From assembly GCF_014202975.1 (NCBI RefSeq), contig NZ_JACHHZ010000003.1, positions 682,001 through 746,000 of the forward strand: a DNA stretch of 64,000 nt. The letters run 5' to 3'. The translations under genes were made by a program, and so were the position numbers. Below, in pieces: positions 26,455 through 44,846 of the stretch; position 1 is the stretch's first letter; every line of letters starts with the position of its first letter. Below the pieces are notes generated by a model. It did no database searches. It saw only the letters and a list, made by a program, of their open reading frames with translations, and had not been told where the DNA came from. The stretch comes from Povalibacter uvarum. GTDB lineage: Bacteria > Pseudomonadota > Gammaproteobacteria > Steroidobacterales > Steroidobacteraceae.

Positions 26455-26500
26455 GGATCACAGTAAGTAGTGAACTAACGTTTTTTAGAGGATTGCCGCT

Positions 26501-27691
26501 GTGGCCAAAGAGAAGTTTGAACGCACGAAGCCGCATGTGAACGTAGGCACGATTGGTCACGTGGACCATGGCAAGACGACGTTGACGGCCGCGCTGACGA
26601 AGGTGATGGCGGAGAAGCACGGCGGTGAGTTCAAGGCGTACGACCAGATTGACAAGGCGCCTGAAGAGCGCGCTCGCGGTATCACGATCGCGACGGCGCA
26701 CGTGGAGTACACCTCGGATGCGCGTCACTACGCGCACGTGGACTGCCCGGGGCACGCTGACTACGTGAAGAACATGATCACGGGCGCAGCGCAGATGGAC
26801 GGTGCGATTCTGGTGGTTTCCGCGGCTGACGGCCCGATGCCGCAGACGCGTGAGCACATTCTGCTGGCTCGCCAGGTGGGCGTTCCGTACATCGTGGTGT
26901 TCCTGAACAAGGCGGACATGGTGGACGATGCGGAGCTTTTGGAGCTGGTGGAGATGGAAGTTCGCGAACTTCTGTCGAAGTACGAGTTCCCTGGCGACGA
27001 CACGCCGATCGTGAAGGGTTCGGCGCTGAAGGCGCTGGAAGGCGATCAGAGCGAGATCGGGGTGCCTGCGGTGGTGAAGCTGGTGGCGGAGATGGACCGC
27101 TACATTCCGGTGCCGGAGCGTGCGATTGACGGTGCGTTCCTGATGCCTGTGGAAGACGTGTTCTCGATCTCTGGCCGCGGCACGGTGGTGACGGGTCGAA
27201 TCGAGCGCGGGATCATCAAGGTGAACGACGAAATTGAGATCGTGGGCATCCGCGCGACGACGAAGACGACGTGCACGGGCGTTGAGATGTTCCGCAAGCT
27301 TTTGGACCAGGGTCAGGCGGGCGACAACGTGGGCGTGCTGTTGCGCGGCACGAAGCGCGAAGACGTGGAGCGCGGTCAGGTTCTGGCGAAGCCGGGCTCG
27401 ATCACCCCGCACACGAAGTTCGAAGCTGAGATTTACGTTCTGACGAAGGAAGAGGGCGGCCGTCATACGCCGTTCTTCAAGGGCTACCGTCCGCAGTTTT
27501 ACTTCCGCACGACGGACGTGACGGGTGCGGTGGAGCTGCCTGCGGGCGTCGAGATGGTGATGCCTGGCGACAACATCAAGATGACGGTTGAGCTGATCAG
27601 CCCGATCGCGATGGAAGACGGTCTGCGCTTCGCGATCCGCGAAGGCGGCAAGACGGTCGGTGCCGGCGTGGTGGCGAAGATCCTGAAGTGA
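26501..27691 (+). CDS. tuf: Elongation factor Tu, copy 1
   Basis: The 396-residue GTPase delivers aminoacyl-tRNA to the ribosome. GTG start at 26501 with AGAGGA at 26487-26492. G-domain motifs: GHVDHGKTT (P-loop), [12 protein letters not shown] (switch I), DCPGHADYV (G3), NKADM (G4) and SALKAL (G5), followed by domains II and III ending [10 protein letters not shown]. By my reading it is nucleotide-identical to the copy at 43547 except for the stop (TGA here, TAA there). It is co-transcribed with the upstream tRNAs as in the tufB arrangement. Confidence 0.98.
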   Translation: MAKEKFERTKPHVNVGTIGHVDHGKTTLTAALTKVMAEKHGGEFKAYDQIDKAPEERARGITIATAHVEYTSDARHYAHVDCPGHADYVKNMITGAAQMDGAILVVSAADGPMPQTREHILLARQVGVPYIVVFLNKADMVDDAELLELVEMEVRELLSKYEFPGDDTPIVKGSALKALEGDQSEIGVPAVVKLVAEMDRYIPVPERAIDGAFLMPVEDVFSISGRGTVVTGRIERGIIKVNDEIEIVGIRATTKTTCTGVEMFRKLLDQGQAGDNVGVLLRGTKREDVERGQVLAKPGSITPHTKFEAEIYVLTKEEGGRHTPFFKGYRPQFYFRTTDVTGAVELPAGVEMVMPGDNIKMTVELISPIAMEDGLRFAIREGGKTVGAGVVAKILK

Positions 27692-27775
27692 CATCGCGTT
27701 AGCGATGTCATCCCCGTGAAAACGGGGGATTCATCGGGACTTTGGAACCGGATGGATTCCCGCCTGCGCGGGAAT
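27691..27775. repeat. Stop-overlapping hairpin plus REP-like doublet
   Basis: ACATCGC-GTTA-GCGATGT (27691-27708) starts in the tuf stop codon. It is followed by an inverted pair of REP-like units: CCCCGT-GAAA-ACGGGG (27712-27727) and TTCCCGC-CTGC-GCGGGAA (27757-27774). The outer ends, GTCATCCCCG and CGGGAATGAC, are near inverted copies, so the whole is a BIME-like doublet. It may end or stabilise the tuf transcript before tRNA-Trp. Confidence 0.75.
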
Positions 27776-27793
27776 GACGAGACAGACAGATTT

Positions 27794-27869
27794 AGGCCAG
27801 TAGCTCAATTGGCAGAGCGGCGGTCTCCAAAACCGCAGGTTGGGGGTTCGATTCCCTCCTGGCCTGCCA
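27794..27869 (+). tRNA. tRNA-Trp (CCA)
   Basis: A 76-nt tRNA: AGGCCAG pairs with CTGGCCT, discriminator G and encoded CCA at 27867-27869. Anticodon stem GCGGT/ACCGC has loop CTCCAAA and CCA at 27827-27829. It sits between tuf and secE, as in many gammaproteobacteria outside the enterics. Confidence 0.95.
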
Positions 27870-27884
27870 CTGATGCAGGAGAAA

Positions 27885-27962
27885 AGTGGTTGGCGGTTGG
27901 CGGTTGGCGGTTGGTTCGGATTCATTTCTGAACCAACCGCCAACCGCCAACCGCCAACCGCT
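27885..27962 (+). repeat. Heptamer-iterated perfect hairpin upstream of secE
   Basis: The 5' arm 27885-27917 contains four GGTTGGC-type heptamers in tandem. The 3' arm 27930-27962 is its reverse complement with a single difference; the loop has 12 nt. The 33-bp stem ends 8 nt before the secE ATG, and no Shine-Dalgarno is visible between them, so the structure should affect secE translation or follow tRNA-Trp processing. Confidence 0.85.
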
Positions 27963-27970
27963 GCAATTCA

Positions 27971-28348
27971 ATGACCGAACAGGTTCAGGAAAGCGCAACC
28001 GCGCTCGATGCGGCAAAGCTAGCCGCTGGCGTCGCCATCGTGGCGGCCGGTCTGGCGGGCTTTTACCTGCTGTCCTCGCAGCCGATCTGGCTGCGCTGGA
28101 TCATGGTGCTCGCGGGTATCGCACTGGGTGGGCTCGTCAGCCTGCAGTCGTATCAGGGCAAGACTTTCTGGGCGTTCGTCCAGGGTTCCCGGATCGAGTT
28201 GCGCAAGGTGGTATGGCCGACTGGCAAGGAGACACGACAGGTCACTCTCGTCGTCTTCATCATGGTCATCGTGATGTCGCTGTTCTTCTGGGGCCTGGAC
28301 ACGTTGCTGGCCTTGTTGACGCGGTATCTGACCGGACGCGGGGGTTGA
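27971..28348 (+). CDS. secE: Preprotein translocase subunit SecE
   Basis: The 125-residue protein has three hydrophobic segments ([52 protein letters not shown]), the three-TM form of gammaproteobacteria. The conserved cytoplasmic amphipathic stretch is [20 protein letters not shown], where SecE clamps SecY. It ends 1 nt before nusG, the usual secE-nusG pair. Confidence 0.95.
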   Translation: MTEQVQESATALDAAKLAAGVAIVAAGLAGFYLLSSQPIWLRWIMVLAGIALGGLVSLQSYQGKTFWAFVQGSRIELRKVVWPTGKETRQVTLVVFIMVIVMSLFFWGLDTLLALLTRYLTGRGG

Positions 28349-28349
28349 G

Positions 28350-28883
28350 ATGGCTTTGCGTTGGTACGTCGTGCATGCCTATTCGAATTTCGAGCACCGC
28401 GTTGCGGAGGCTCTGAAGGACCGCATCAAGCGCGAAGGATTGCAGGACAAATTCGGCGAGATCCTGGTGCCGACGGAAGAAGTGGTCGAGATGCGCGAGG
28501 GTCAGAAGCGCAAGAGCGATCGCAAGTTCTTCCCGGGCTATGTGCTGGTGCAGATGGAAATGGACGAGAGCACCTGGCACCTCGTGAAGGAAGTGCCGAA
28601 GGTTCTCGGCTTCATCGGCGGCACGCCGGAAAAGCCGGCGCCGATCACCGAAAAGGAAGCGATGAGCATCCTGCGTCGCGTCGAGGAAGGCGTCGACAAG
28701 CCGAAGCCCAAGGTTCTGTTCGAGCCGGGCGAGGTGGTTCGCGTTACGGATGGTCCGTTCAACGACTTCAACGGTGTCGTCGAGTCGGTGAACTACGAGA
28801 AGAATCGCCTGCAGGTGGCAGTGCAGATTCTGGGTCGCTCCACCCCGGTGGAGCTCGATTTCAGTCAGGTCGACAAGGCCTGA
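28350..28883 (+). CDS. nusG: Transcription elongation/antitermination factor NusG
   Basis: 177 residues. The NGN domain opens [21 protein letters not shown] and contains FPGYVLVQM and TPEKPAPI. The C-terminal KOW domain has [19 protein letters not shown]. It binds RNA polymerase, Rho and S10, coupling transcription to translation. Immediately downstream of secE; the next gene rplK is separated by a heptamer hairpin. Confidence 0.97.
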   Translation: MALRWYVVHAYSNFEHRVAEALKDRIKREGLQDKFGEILVPTEEVVEMREGQKRKSDRKFFPGYVLVQMEMDESTWHLVKEVPKVLGFIGGTPEKPAPITEKEAMSILRRVEEGVDKPKPKVLFEPGEVVRVTDGPFNDFNGVVESVNYEKNRLQVAVQILGRSTPVELDFSQVDKA

Positions 28884-28889
28884 GTCGGA

Positions 28890-28979
28890 AGCGGTTAGCG
28901 GTTGGCGGTTAGCGGTTGGTTTCGGAAAAGAGGGCGAGCCCGTTCTGAACTAACCGCTAACCGCTAACCGCCAACCGCT
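28890..28979 (+). repeat. Heptamer-iterated hairpin between nusG and rplK
   Basis: The 5' arm (28890-28923) has four GGTTRGC heptamers. The 3' arm (28947-28979) is the degenerate reverse complement, with A/G exchanges that leave G-U pairs or A-C mismatches. Loop of 23 nt. Same unit as 27885-27962 and 58985-59012. Confidence 0.8.
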
Positions 28980-28997
28980 GGTTTCAACCAATGGGGA

Positions 28998-29015
28998 GCC
29001 ACTTGATTTAGTGGC
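28998..29015 (+). promoter_or_regulatory. Small leader hairpin before rplK, possible L1 operator
   Basis: GCCAC-TTGATTTA-GTGGC directly follows GGGGA and ends 20 nt before the rplK start. In E. coli, ribosomal protein L1 represses rplKA by binding an mRNA stem in this place. The position fits; the L1-specific asymmetric loop is not demonstrated. Confidence 0.4.
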
Positions 29016-29035
29016 GTTTGCACCCGGAGAGCATC

Positions 29036-29467
29036 ATGGCCAAGAAAGTTACTGGCTATATCAAGCTGCAGATTCCTGCAGGCCAGGCGAATCCGAGCCC
29101 GCCCGTGGGTCCGGCGCTCGGTCAGCAGGGCGTCAACATCATGGAGTTCTGCAAAGCGTTCAATGCGCAGACGCAGAGCTTGGAAAAGGGTCTTCCGACC
29201 CCAGTTGTGATCACTGTCTACAGCGATCGCAGCTTCACCTTCATTCTCAAGACGCCGCCGGCGTCCGTGCTGATCCGCAAGGCCATCGGCATTGAAAAAG
29301 GCAGCGGCACGCCCAACACCAACAAGGTTGGCCGTATCTCCCGCAAGCAGCTCGAAGACGTCGCCAAGATCAAGCAGCCCGACCTGACGGCCGCGGATCT
29401 GGAAGCAGCAGTGCGCACCATCGCTGGTAGCGCGCGCAGCATGGGCGTTGACGTGGAGGGCGTGTGA
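29036..29467 (+). CDS. rplK: 50S ribosomal protein L11
   Basis: 143 residues from ATG 29036 (GGAG at 29026-29029), equal to the usual 142. It begins [20 protein letters not shown], with the Pro-rich thiostrepton-contact region [20 protein letters not shown] and the C-terminal rRNA-binding domain ending [10 protein letters not shown]. It forms the GTPase-associated centre with L10/L12. Only 1 nt separates it from rplA. Confidence 0.98.
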   Translation: MAKKVTGYIKLQIPAGQANPSPPVGPALGQQGVNIMEFCKAFNAQTQSLEKGLPTPVVITVYSDRSFTFILKTPPASVLIRKAIGIEKGSGTPNTNKVGRISRKQLEDVAKIKQPDLTAADLEAAVRTIAGSARSMGVDVEGV

Positions 29468-29468
29468 C

Positions 29469-30164
29469 ATGCCATTCGTAGCTAAGCGTGTGAAAGCCTG
29501 GACCGCCAAGATCAAGCCGGGCAAGCAGTATCCGATCGACGAAGCACTCGGCCTGATCCAGGAATTCGCCAAGGCGAAGTTCCGCGAATCGGTCGACGTG
29601 GCCGTCAATCTCGGTATCGATGCGTCGAAGTCCGACCAGCAGGTTCGTGGCTCGACCGTCATGCCGCACGGTATCGGCAAGACGGTCCGTGTCGCCGTGT
29701 TCACGTCGGGCAAGAACCAGGACGCCGCGCGCGCCGCTGGTGCCGACATCGTCGGTATGGAAGACCTCGCCGAGAAGGTGAAGGCCGGCCAGATGGATTT
29801 CGATGTGGTCGTGGCGAGCCCGGACGCGATGCGCGTCGTCGGTCAGCTCGGCCAGATCCTCGGTCCCCGCGGTTTGATGCCGAACCCGAAGGTCGGCACC
29901 GTGACGCCGAACGTTGCGGATGCAGTGAAGAACGCCAAGGCCGGTCAGGTGCGTTACCGCTCCGACAAGGCGGGTGTCGTTCACTGCACGATCGGCAAGG
30001 CGGATTTCGAACTGCCCAAGCTGAAGGAAAACCTGCATGCATTGCTGCAGGACCTGCAGAAGGCCAAGCCGGCGGCTTCGAAGGGCATCTATCTGAAGAA
30101 GATCTCCGTGTCTTCGACGATGGGGCCGGGAGTGCCGGTGGAACAGTCGAGTCTCTCGCTGTAA
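29469..30164 (+). CDS. rplA: 50S ribosomal protein L1
   Basis: 231 residues from ATG 29469; the ribosome site GGAGGG lies inside the end of rplK. The two-domain L1 fold shows [37 protein letters not shown] (23S contact) and [15 protein letters not shown]. It forms the mobile L1 stalk at the E site and, in relatives, represses its own rplKA message. Confidence 0.98.
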   Translation: MPFVAKRVKAWTAKIKPGKQYPIDEALGLIQEFAKAKFRESVDVAVNLGIDASKSDQQVRGSTVMPHGIGKTVRVAVFTSGKNQDAARAAGADIVGMEDLAEKVKAGQMDFDVVVASPDAMRVVGQLGQILGPRGLMPNPKVGTVTPNVADAVKNAKAGQVRYRSDKAGVVHCTIGKADFELPKLKENLHALLQDLQKAKPAASKGIYLKKISVSSTMGPGVPVEQSSLSL

Positions 30165-30576
30165 ACGAGAGGCAGCCAGGAAGCGACGAGCGACGAGCCA
30201 GAACGGAGTAGTCCGGTTTTTCTGGCTCACAGTTCGAAGCTCATCGCTCGTGGCTTTCGTTGATTGATGCAGGGCCGGCCCAGGCAAGTCGATTCCGATC
30301 GACGAGTCGAAGCCGACCATCATCGAAGACCGCAGGCGAGCGTAACGACGCTCTTAATGATCGCCCGCGCAGATGGTGTTACCTGATTCGGAACTGAGAG
30401 CGATTCATCGTCGCGCGCGGATCCGGCTGAAGGGCGCCGTCGGAAAGAAGGCTGGTAGCGGCGAGCGATGAGCGCGGGATCTTCGGGTCTGGCTCACGGC
30501 TCACAGCTGGCAGCTCAGGGTGGACGCACAGGATGAGCGTCCGACGTTATTAATGCTCTTCACGCCAGGAGGAAAC
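30165..30576 (+). promoter_or_regulatory. rplA-rplJ intergenic region with several hairpins
   Basis: These 412 bp hold no gene. Structures seen: GAGCCAGAA/TTCTGGCTC (30195-30228), enclosed by GCGACGA-type iterated units and an imperfect inverted copy up to about 30252; a nested structure at 30316-30377 listed separately; and GGACGC/GCGTCC (30522-30542) just before the rplJ ribosome site. A second patch of GCGAGCGATGAGC and GGCTCACGGCTCAC units lies at 30458-30515. A promoter for rplJL is expected here but I cannot name its boxes. Confidence 0.55.
30316..30377 (+). promoter_or_regulatory. Candidate L10 autoregulatory leader
   Basis: CCATC (outer) pairs with GATGG and GGCG (30335-30338) with CGCC (30362-30365). 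They enclose GAGCGT-AACG-ACGCTC (about 30338-30353) and leave an 8-nt asymmetric bulge TTAATGAT on the 3' side, a kink-turn-like shape. The place, upstream of rplJ, is where L10(L12) complexes repress translation in E. coli. Confidence 0.5.
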
Positions 30577-31107
30577 ATGGCGCTCAGACTCGATGACAAG
30601 AAGGCGTTGGTCGCCGAAGTGGCCGAGGTTGCTGCGAAAGCGCAATCCGTGGTCGCTGCGGAGTATCGCGGCCTGACCGTGACGCAGATGACAAAGCTGC
30701 GTTCCACGGCACGCAGCTCCGGTGTCTATCTGCGAGTCGTGAAGAACACGCTGGCCCGCAAGGCAATCGCCGGCACTCAGTTCGAGTGCGTCGGCAAGAG
30801 CCTCAAGGGTCCGCTGATTCTCGCGTTCTCGAAGGATGATCCCGGTGCAGCGGCGCGCCTGGTCAAGACCTTTGCCAAGGACAACGACAAGCTCGTCCCG
30901 ACCGTAGTGTCGCTGGGCGGGGTGGCGCTGTCAGGTAAAGATCTCGACAAGGTGGCCAGCCTGCCGACTCTGGAAATTGCCCGCGCAACGCTCCTCGGAG
31001 CTTTGCAGGCACCGGTCGGAAAGCTGGTCCGCACGCTGGCAGAACCGCCCGCCAAGTTGGCGCGCGTTCTGGCTGCTCAGAAAGACAAGCTCGGCGCGTC
31101 GGCTTGA
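30577..31107 (+). CDS. rplJ: 50S ribosomal protein L10
   Basis: 176 residues from ATG 30577 with AGGAGG 5 nt upstream. The globular RNA-binding part contains AEYRGLTVTQMTKLRS and LRVVKNTLARKAI. The C-terminal helix (LAEPPAKLARVLAAQKDKLG) is the L12-dimer binding spine. L10 anchors the L7/L12 stalk. About ten residues longer than E. coli L10. Confidence 0.98.
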   Translation: MALRLDDKKALVAEVAEVAAKAQSVVAAEYRGLTVTQMTKLRSTARSSGVYLRVVKNTLARKAIAGTQFECVGKSLKGPLILAFSKDDPGAAARLVKTFAKDNDKLVPTVVSLGGVALSGKDLDKVASLPTLEIARATLLGALQAPVGKLVRTLAEPPAKLARVLAAQKDKLGASA

Positions 31108-31155
31108 AGCCGCAGCGTTCGAATCAGTTAGCACATACTGTTTGGAGTTATGACA

Positions 31156-31542
<387 letters not shown>

Positions 31543-31594
31543 GGAGAGGGGGTGTACCCCATTCTCGCTCGCTTGCGGAGCTTGTTCGATAAGC

Positions 31595-31633
31595 GGAAGG
31601 CGGCAGCGGGAGCAATCCCGCCTGCCGCGTTCC
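31595..31633 (+). terminator. Strong hairpin with GCAA tetraloop between rplL and rpoB
   Basis: GGAA, GCGGCAG and CGGGA on the 5' side pair with TCCCG, CTGCCGC and TTCC on the 3' side, closed by a GCAA (GNRA) loop at 31612-31615, with one bulged C and one G-G mismatch. A CTATTTGTATTT tract follows. In E. coli the same gap holds an attenuator and an RNase III site that set the L12/RpoB ratio. The T-run here is weak, so partial attenuation or processing is more likely than full stop. Confidence 0.65.
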
Positions 31634-31718
31634 CTATTTGTATTTCCGGTCGGCGCTCAGTGCAGAGCGATGACCGCAGTTTGAAGTTTCTGCCCCCGTA
31701 TTTCTGAGGGTGATCCAG

Positions 31719-35876
<4,158 letters not shown>

Positions 35877-35880
35877 CGAC

Positions 35881-35935
35881 GTGATCGAGTGTCCGGGTGA
35901 TCAGGCCGCTGGCCTGGTCACCTGAGCACGATCAC
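35881..35935 (+). repeat. Hairpin in the rpoB-rpoC gap
   Basis: Inner stem GGTGATCAGGCC/GGCCTGGTCACC (35896-35907 and 35911-35922, one G-T pair, loop GCT) sits inside an outer GTGATCG/CGATCAC pair (35881-35887 and 35929-35935). The GTGATCGAGTG unit resembles the tRNA-tuf hairpin at 26389. No T-run follows, so it is not a classic terminator. Confidence 0.75.
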
Positions 35936-35992
35936 CGGATCGCTGGCCTCTACGAATTGAATTTGTCGGTTTCACCCAATAGGTGACCTGAG

Positions 35993-40207
<4,215 letters not shown>

Positions 40208-40218
40208 GGCCGAAGATG

Positions 40219-40282
40219 CCGTCAGGGGGCTGGGTCAGGTCCGGGATGCCGGACCTTTAGGTAACCGCCTGACCCCTGACGG
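40219..40282 (+). terminator. Large hairpin after rpoC, probable terminator of the rpoBC transcript
   Basis: The inner perfect stem AGGTCCGG/CCGGACCT (loop GATG, to 40256) is enclosed by GTCAGGGG/CCCCTGAC and GGGTCAGG/CCTGACCC segments that can pair alternatively. TTAATTT follows at 40283. The two arms again look like iterated GGTCAGG/GTCAGGGG units. Termination is plausible because a strong promoter starts 33 nt downstream. Confidence 0.6.
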
Positions 40283-40314
40283 TTAATTTGGAGTCTGGTC
40301 GGGCTGTGATGCGG

Positions 40315-40343
40315 TTGACACTCCGGGGGCGCGTTCCTACAAT
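40315..40343 (+). promoter_or_regulatory. Sigma70 promoter of the str (rpsL) operon
   Basis: TTGACA (40315-40320), 17-nt spacer and TACAAT (40338-40343), a near-consensus promoter, with a GC-rich discriminator (CCCGCGCCC). The rpsL start is 110 nt downstream. The TTGACACTCC core matches the tRNA-tuf promoter at 25965. Confidence 0.85.
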
Positions 40344-40453
40344 CCCGCGCCCTTGATCAGCCGGCGTCCAGCGTAACCTCGCCGCTTATCGTGCAAATTT
40401 CACCCAGGCCGCCGAATGGCGGCCTCGTGTTTCTCTAAGGATCATCAAGTTAT

Positions 40454-40828
40454 ATGGCCACTGTCAGTCAGCTCGTTCGCAAGCCGCGGACCTCGGCAAC
40501 GTATAAGACCAAGGTTCCCGCGCTGGCGGCCTGCCCGCAGAAGCGGGGTGTCTGCACTCGCGTGTACACCACTACGCCGAAGAAGCCGAACTCGGCGCTG
40601 CGTAAGGTCGCGAAGGTGCGTCTGACCAATGGCTTCGAAGTCATCAGCTACATCGGTGGCGAAGGTCACAACCTGCAGGAGCACTCGGTCGTGCTGATCC
40701 GCGGCGGCCGTGTCAAAGACCTGCCGGGTGTGCGCTACCACACCGTGCGCGGCACCCTGGACTGCGCCGGCGTGAACGAGCGTCGCCAGGGACGTTCGAA
40801 GTACGGCGCGAAGCGCCCCAAGAAGTGA
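40454..40828 (+). CDS. rpsL: 30S ribosomal protein S12
   Basis: 124 residues, identical in length to E. coli. Decoding-centre loops [18 protein letters not shown] and [18 protein letters not shown] carry the wild-type Lys residues at the streptomycin-resistance positions and the Asp that is commonly methylthiolated. First gene of the str operon. Confidence 0.99.
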   Translation: MATVSQLVRKPRTSATYKTKVPALAACPQKRGVCTRVYTTTPKKPNSALRKVAKVRLTNGFEVISYIGGEGHNLQEHSVVLIRGGRVKDLPGVRYHTVRGTLDCAGVNERRQGRSKYGAKRPKK

Positions 40829-40872
40829 TCCTGCCGATCACTCTCATCCGTCACTAATTATTCGGTACCGTC

Positions 40873-41352
40873 ATGTCCCGTAGAGCATCGGCCCCCACTC
40901 GCACCATCCTTCCGGATCCGCGCTTCAACAGCCTCCTGTTGGCGAAGTTCGTCAACATGGTGATGGATTCGGGCAAGAAGTCCGTCGCTGAGAGCATCGT
41001 TTACAGCGCGGTCGATCGCATCGCCGAGAAGACCGGTCGCGGCTCGGAGCAGTCGATCGAACTGCTGGCGCAGGCGCTCGACAACGTCAAGCCGACGGTC
41101 GAAGTGAAGAGCCGTCGCGTCGGCGGCGCGACCTATCAGGTTCCCGTGGAAGTGCGCGCGGCTCGTCGTCAGACGCTCGCAATGCGCTGGGTGATCGAAG
41201 CTGCGCTTGCTCGCAGCGAGAAATCGATGGCGCAGCGTCTCGCTGCCGAGCTGCTGGATGCCGCCGAGAATCGCGGCTCCGCCGTGCGCAAGCGCGAAGA
41301 CGTGCACCGCATGGCTGACGCCAACAAGGCGTTCGCGCACTACCGCTGGTAA
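40873..41352 (+). CDS. rpsG: 30S ribosomal protein S7
   Basis: 159 residues. Begins [19 protein letters not shown]; has [19 protein letters not shown], the beta-hairpin region [19 protein letters not shown] and C-terminal [20 protein letters not shown]. It nucleates the 30S head and contacts E-site tRNA. Second gene of str, 44 nt after rpsL. Confidence 0.98.
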   Translation: MSRRASAPTRTILPDPRFNSLLLAKFVNMVMDSGKKSVAESIVYSAVDRIAEKTGRGSEQSIELLAQALDNVKPTVEVKSRRVGGATYQVPVEVRAARRQTLAMRWVIEAALARSEKSMAQRLAAELLDAAENRGSAVRKREDVHRMADANKAFAHYRW

Positions 41353-41405
41353 GCGCGCGCGGCCCGGCTTGAAAACAGGCGGGCTCGCCTTGAGGAACTG
41401 TCATC

Positions 41406-43496
41406 GTGGCACGTACAACTCCCATCGAGCGGTATCGAAATATCGGTATTTCCGCGCACATTGATGCGGGGAAGACGACCACGACTGAGCGCATCCTTTT
41501 CTACACGGGCGTTTCGCACAAGATCGGCGAAGTGCATGACGGTGCGGCCGTCATGGACTACATGGAACAGGAACAGGAGCGCGGCATCACCATCACTGCC
41601 GCTGCGACGACCTGCTTCTGGAAGGGGATGAACAACAACTTCCCCGAACACCGCATCAACATCATCGATACACCGGGCCACGTCGATTTCACGATCGAAG
41701 TGGAACGCAGCCTGCGCGTGCTGGACAGCGCGGTCGCTGTCTTCTGCGCGGTTGCCGGCGTGCAGCCGCAGTCGGAGACGGTGTGGCGGCAGATGAACAA
41801 GTACAAGGTGCCGCGCATCGCGTTCGTCAACAAGATGGACCGCGCTGGCGCCAACTTCCTGCGCTGTGTCGAGCAGATCAAGTCGCGCCTGCGTGGCGAG
41901 GCCGTTCCGATCCAGCTACCGATCGGAGCGGAAGACAAGTTCGTCGGCGTCGTCGATCTCATCCTCATGAAGGAGATCTGGTGGGACGACTCGACCCAGG
42001 GAATGAAGTTCGAGTACCGCGATATCCCGGCGGAAATGATGGACGAGTGCAAGGAATGGCGCGCCAAGATGATCGAGGCTGCTGCCGAAGCCAATGAAAC
42101 GCTGCTGAACAAGTATCTCGAGTCGGGCGATCTGTCCCAGGCCGAGATCAAGCAGGGCCTGCGCGAGCGTTCGATCCGCAACGAGATCGTCGTGTGCATG
42201 TGCGGCTCCGCCTTCAAGAACAAAGGCGTGCAGGCGATGCTCGACGCGGTCGTGGAATTCATGCCGTCGCCGGTCGAGATGCCCCCCGTCAGAGGCACGT
42301 TGGCCGACGGTACCGAGGGCACGCGCAAAGCCGCTGACGAAGAGAAGTTCTCGGCGCTCGCATTCAAGATCCTGAACGACCCGTTCGTCGGTAACCTGAC
42401 GTTCTTCCGCGTGTACTCCGGTGTGCTCAACTCGGGCGACACTGTGAGCAATCCCGGCAAGGGCAAGAAGGAGCGCATCGGTCGTTTGCTGCAGATGCAT
42501 GCGAATGAGCGGAGCGAGATCAAGGAAGTTCGCGCGGGAGATATCGCCGCCGCGGTCGGTCTGAAAGACGTCATCACCGGCGATACGCTGTGTGACCCTG
42601 AAAGTGTCATTCAGCTCGAGAAGATGGACTTCCCGGAGCCGGTCATTTCCGTGGCCGTCGAGCCGAAGACCACTGTCGACCAGGAAAAGATGGGCATGGC
42701 GTTGCAGCGGCTGGCGAAGGAAGACCCTTCGTTCCGTCTGTCCACCGATGCCGAGTCCGGGCAGACGATCATTGCCGGCATGGGCGAGCTGCACCTGGAA
42801 ATCATCGTCGATCGCATGAAGCGTGAGTTCAAGGTCGAAGCCAACGTCGGCAAGCCGATGGTGGCGTACCGCGAAACGATCCGCGCGAAGGTCGAGCAGG
42901 AAGGCAAGTTCGTGCGCCAGTCGGGCGGCCGCGGTCAGTACGGCCACGTATGGATCACGCTCGAACCCAGCGAGCCCGGTAAGGGCTACGAGTTCGTCAA
43001 CGCGATCGTCGGCGGCACGGTGCCGAGGGAGTACATCCCGGCCGTCGACAAGGGCATCAAGGAAGCCACCGAGAACGGCGTTCTCGCGGGCTATCCGGTC
43101 GTGGACGTGAAGGCGACGTTGTTCGACGGCTCGTACCACGACGTCGACTCCAACGAAATGGCGTTCAAGATCGCGGGCAGCATGGCGTTCAAGGAAGCCA
43201 TGTCGAAGGCCAAGCCGGTCATCCTCGAACCGATCATGCGGGTCGAGGTGGTGACGCCTGATGATTACTACGGGGACATCGTGGGCGACCTGAATCGTCG
43301 CCGCGGTCAGATCGTAGGCATGGAAGATTCGATTTCCGGCAAGGTGGTAACTGCTGAAGTGCCGCTTGCCGAGATGTTCCAGTATTCGACGTCCATGCGC
43401 TCCATGAGCCAGGGGCGTGCGACGTACACGATGGAATTCGCGAAGTACCAGGAAGTGCCGTCGAACGTGATGGCCGGCCTGACGCAGAAGTTTTGA
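41406..43496 (+). CDS. fusA: Elongation factor G
   Basis: 696 residues from GTG 41406. G domain: [39 protein letters not shown] and NKMDRAGAN. Domain IV/V landmarks: [25 protein letters not shown] and [11 protein letters not shown]. It catalyses ribosomal translocation and recycling. Followed after 50 nt by tuf copy 2. Confidence 0.99.
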   Translation: MARTTPIERYRNIGISAHIDAGKTTTTERILFYTGVSHKIGEVHDGAAVMDYMEQEQERGITITAAATTCFWKGMNNNFPEHRINIIDTPGHVDFTIEVERSLRVLDSAVAVFCAVAGVQPQSETVWRQMNKYKVPRIAFVNKMDRAGANFLRCVEQIKSRLRGEAVPIQLPIGAEDKFVGVVDLILMKEIWWDDSTQGMKFEYRDIPAEMMDECKEWRAKMIEAAAEANETLLNKYLESGDLSQAEIKQGLRERSIRNEIVVCMCGSAFKNKGVQAMLDAVVEFMPSPVEMPPVRGTLADGTEGTRKAADEEKFSALAFKILNDPFVGNLTFFRVYSGVLNSGDTVSNPGKGKKERIGRLLQMHANERSEIKEVRAGDIAAAVGLKDVITGDTLCDPESVIQLEKMDFPEPVISVAVEPKTTVDQEKMGMALQRLAKEDPSFRLSTDAESGQTIIAGMGELHLEIIVDRMKREFKVEANVGKPMVAYRETIRAKVEQEGKFVRQSGGRGQYGHVWITLEPSEPGKGYEFVNAIVGGTVPREYIPAVDKGIKEATENGVLAGYPVVDVKATLFDGSYHDVDSNEMAFKIAGSMAFKEAMSKAKPVILEPIMRVEVVTPDDYYGDIVGDLNRRRGQIVGMEDSISGKVVTAEVPLAEMFQYSTSMRSMSQGRATYTMEFAKYQEVPSNVMAGLTQKF

Positions 43497-43546
43497 TTGA
43501 ACCCCACCCTTGTTGCTGAGCTTTGATTTACTAGAGGATTGCCGCT

Positions 43547-44737
43547 GTGGCCAAAGAGAAGTTTGAACGCACGAAGCCGCATGTGAACGTAGGCACGATT
43601 GGTCACGTGGACCATGGCAAGACGACGTTGACGGCCGCGCTGACGAAGGTGATGGCGGAGAAGCACGGCGGTGAGTTCAAGGCGTACGACCAGATTGACA
43701 AGGCGCCTGAAGAGCGCGCTCGCGGTATCACGATCGCGACGGCGCACGTGGAGTACACCTCGGATGCGCGTCACTACGCGCACGTGGACTGCCCGGGGCA
43801 CGCTGACTACGTGAAGAACATGATCACGGGCGCAGCGCAGATGGACGGTGCGATTCTGGTGGTTTCCGCGGCTGACGGCCCGATGCCGCAGACGCGTGAG
43901 CACATTCTGCTGGCTCGCCAGGTGGGCGTTCCGTACATCGTGGTGTTCCTGAACAAGGCGGACATGGTGGACGATGCGGAGCTTTTGGAGCTGGTGGAGA
44001 TGGAAGTTCGCGAACTTCTGTCGAAGTACGAGTTCCCTGGCGACGACACGCCGATCGTGAAGGGTTCGGCGCTGAAGGCGCTGGAAGGCGATCAGAGCGA
44101 GATCGGGGTGCCTGCGGTGGTGAAGCTGGTGGCGGAGATGGACCGCTACATTCCGGTGCCGGAGCGTGCGATTGACGGTGCGTTCCTGATGCCTGTGGAA
44201 GACGTGTTCTCGATCTCTGGCCGCGGCACGGTGGTGACGGGTCGAATCGAGCGCGGGATCATCAAGGTGAACGACGAAATTGAGATCGTGGGCATCCGCG
44301 CGACGACGAAGACGACGTGCACGGGCGTTGAGATGTTCCGCAAGCTTTTGGACCAGGGTCAGGCGGGCGACAACGTGGGCGTGCTGTTGCGCGGCACGAA
44401 GCGCGAAGACGTGGAGCGCGGTCAGGTTCTGGCGAAGCCGGGCTCGATCACCCCGCACACGAAGTTCGAAGCTGAGATTTACGTTCTGACGAAGGAAGAG
44501 GGCGGCCGTCATACGCCGTTCTTCAAGGGCTACCGTCCGCAGTTTTACTTCCGCACGACGGACGTGACGGGTGCGGTGGAGCTGCCTGCGGGCGTCGAGA
44601 TGGTGATGCCTGGCGACAACATCAAGATGACGGTTGAGCTGATCAGCCCGATCGCGATGGAAGACGGTCTGCGCTTCGCGATCCGCGAAGGCGGCAAGAC
44701 GGTCGGTGCCGGCGTGGTGGCGAAGATCCTGAAGTAA
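43547..44737 (+). CDS. tuf: Elongation factor Tu, copy 2
   Basis: The 396-residue product is identical to the copy at 26501, and the coding DNA is identical as far as I can read. The identity extends upstream through TAGAGGATTGCCGCT and stops at the last codon (TAA here, TGA there). This is the tufA position (str operon, after fusA). Such identity between copies with unrelated flanks is the mark of ongoing gene conversion. Confidence 0.98.
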   Translation: MAKEKFERTKPHVNVGTIGHVDHGKTTLTAALTKVMAEKHGGEFKAYDQIDKAPEERARGITIATAHVEYTSDARHYAHVDCPGHADYVKNMITGAAQMDGAILVVSAADGPMPQTREHILLARQVGVPYIVVFLNKADMVDDAELLELVEMEVRELLSKYEFPGDDTPIVKGSALKALEGDQSEIGVPAVVKLVAEMDRYIPVPERAIDGAFLMPVEDVFSISGRGTVVTGRIERGIIKVNDEIEIVGIRATTKTTCTGVEMFRKLLDQGQAGDNVGVLLRGTKREDVERGQVLAKPGSITPHTKFEAEIYVLTKEEGGRHTPFFKGYRPQFYFRTTDVTGAVELPAGVEMVMPGDNIKMTVELISPIAMEDGLRFAIREGGKTVGAGVVAKILK

Positions 44738-44768
44738 TGCATTAGCGGCTAGCCACTAGTCGGCAGCA

Positions 44769-44799
44769 GCTAGCCAGAAGGAGCGTTCCTCTGGCTAGC
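44769..44799 (+). repeat. GGCTAGC-type hairpin between tuf and rpsJ
   Basis: GCTAGCCAGA (44769-44778) pairs with TCTGGCTAGC (44790-44799). Flanking iterated units (GCGGCTAGC, GCAGCTAGC, GCGGCTAGAAGCTAG) extend the pattern from about 44744 to 44822. Same architecture as other iterated-unit hairpins here but with a different unit. Confidence 0.7.
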
Positions 44800-44846
44800 G
44801 GCTAGAAGCTAGGGGCTGGCGGCTCACTGAGTATCAAGAGACACAT

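Noticed and set aside
27885-28979. CRISPR-like array suspected from short repeats near secE/nusG
   Set aside because: Units are 7 nt in direct tandem with no spacers and are arranged as inverted arms, so not CRISPR.
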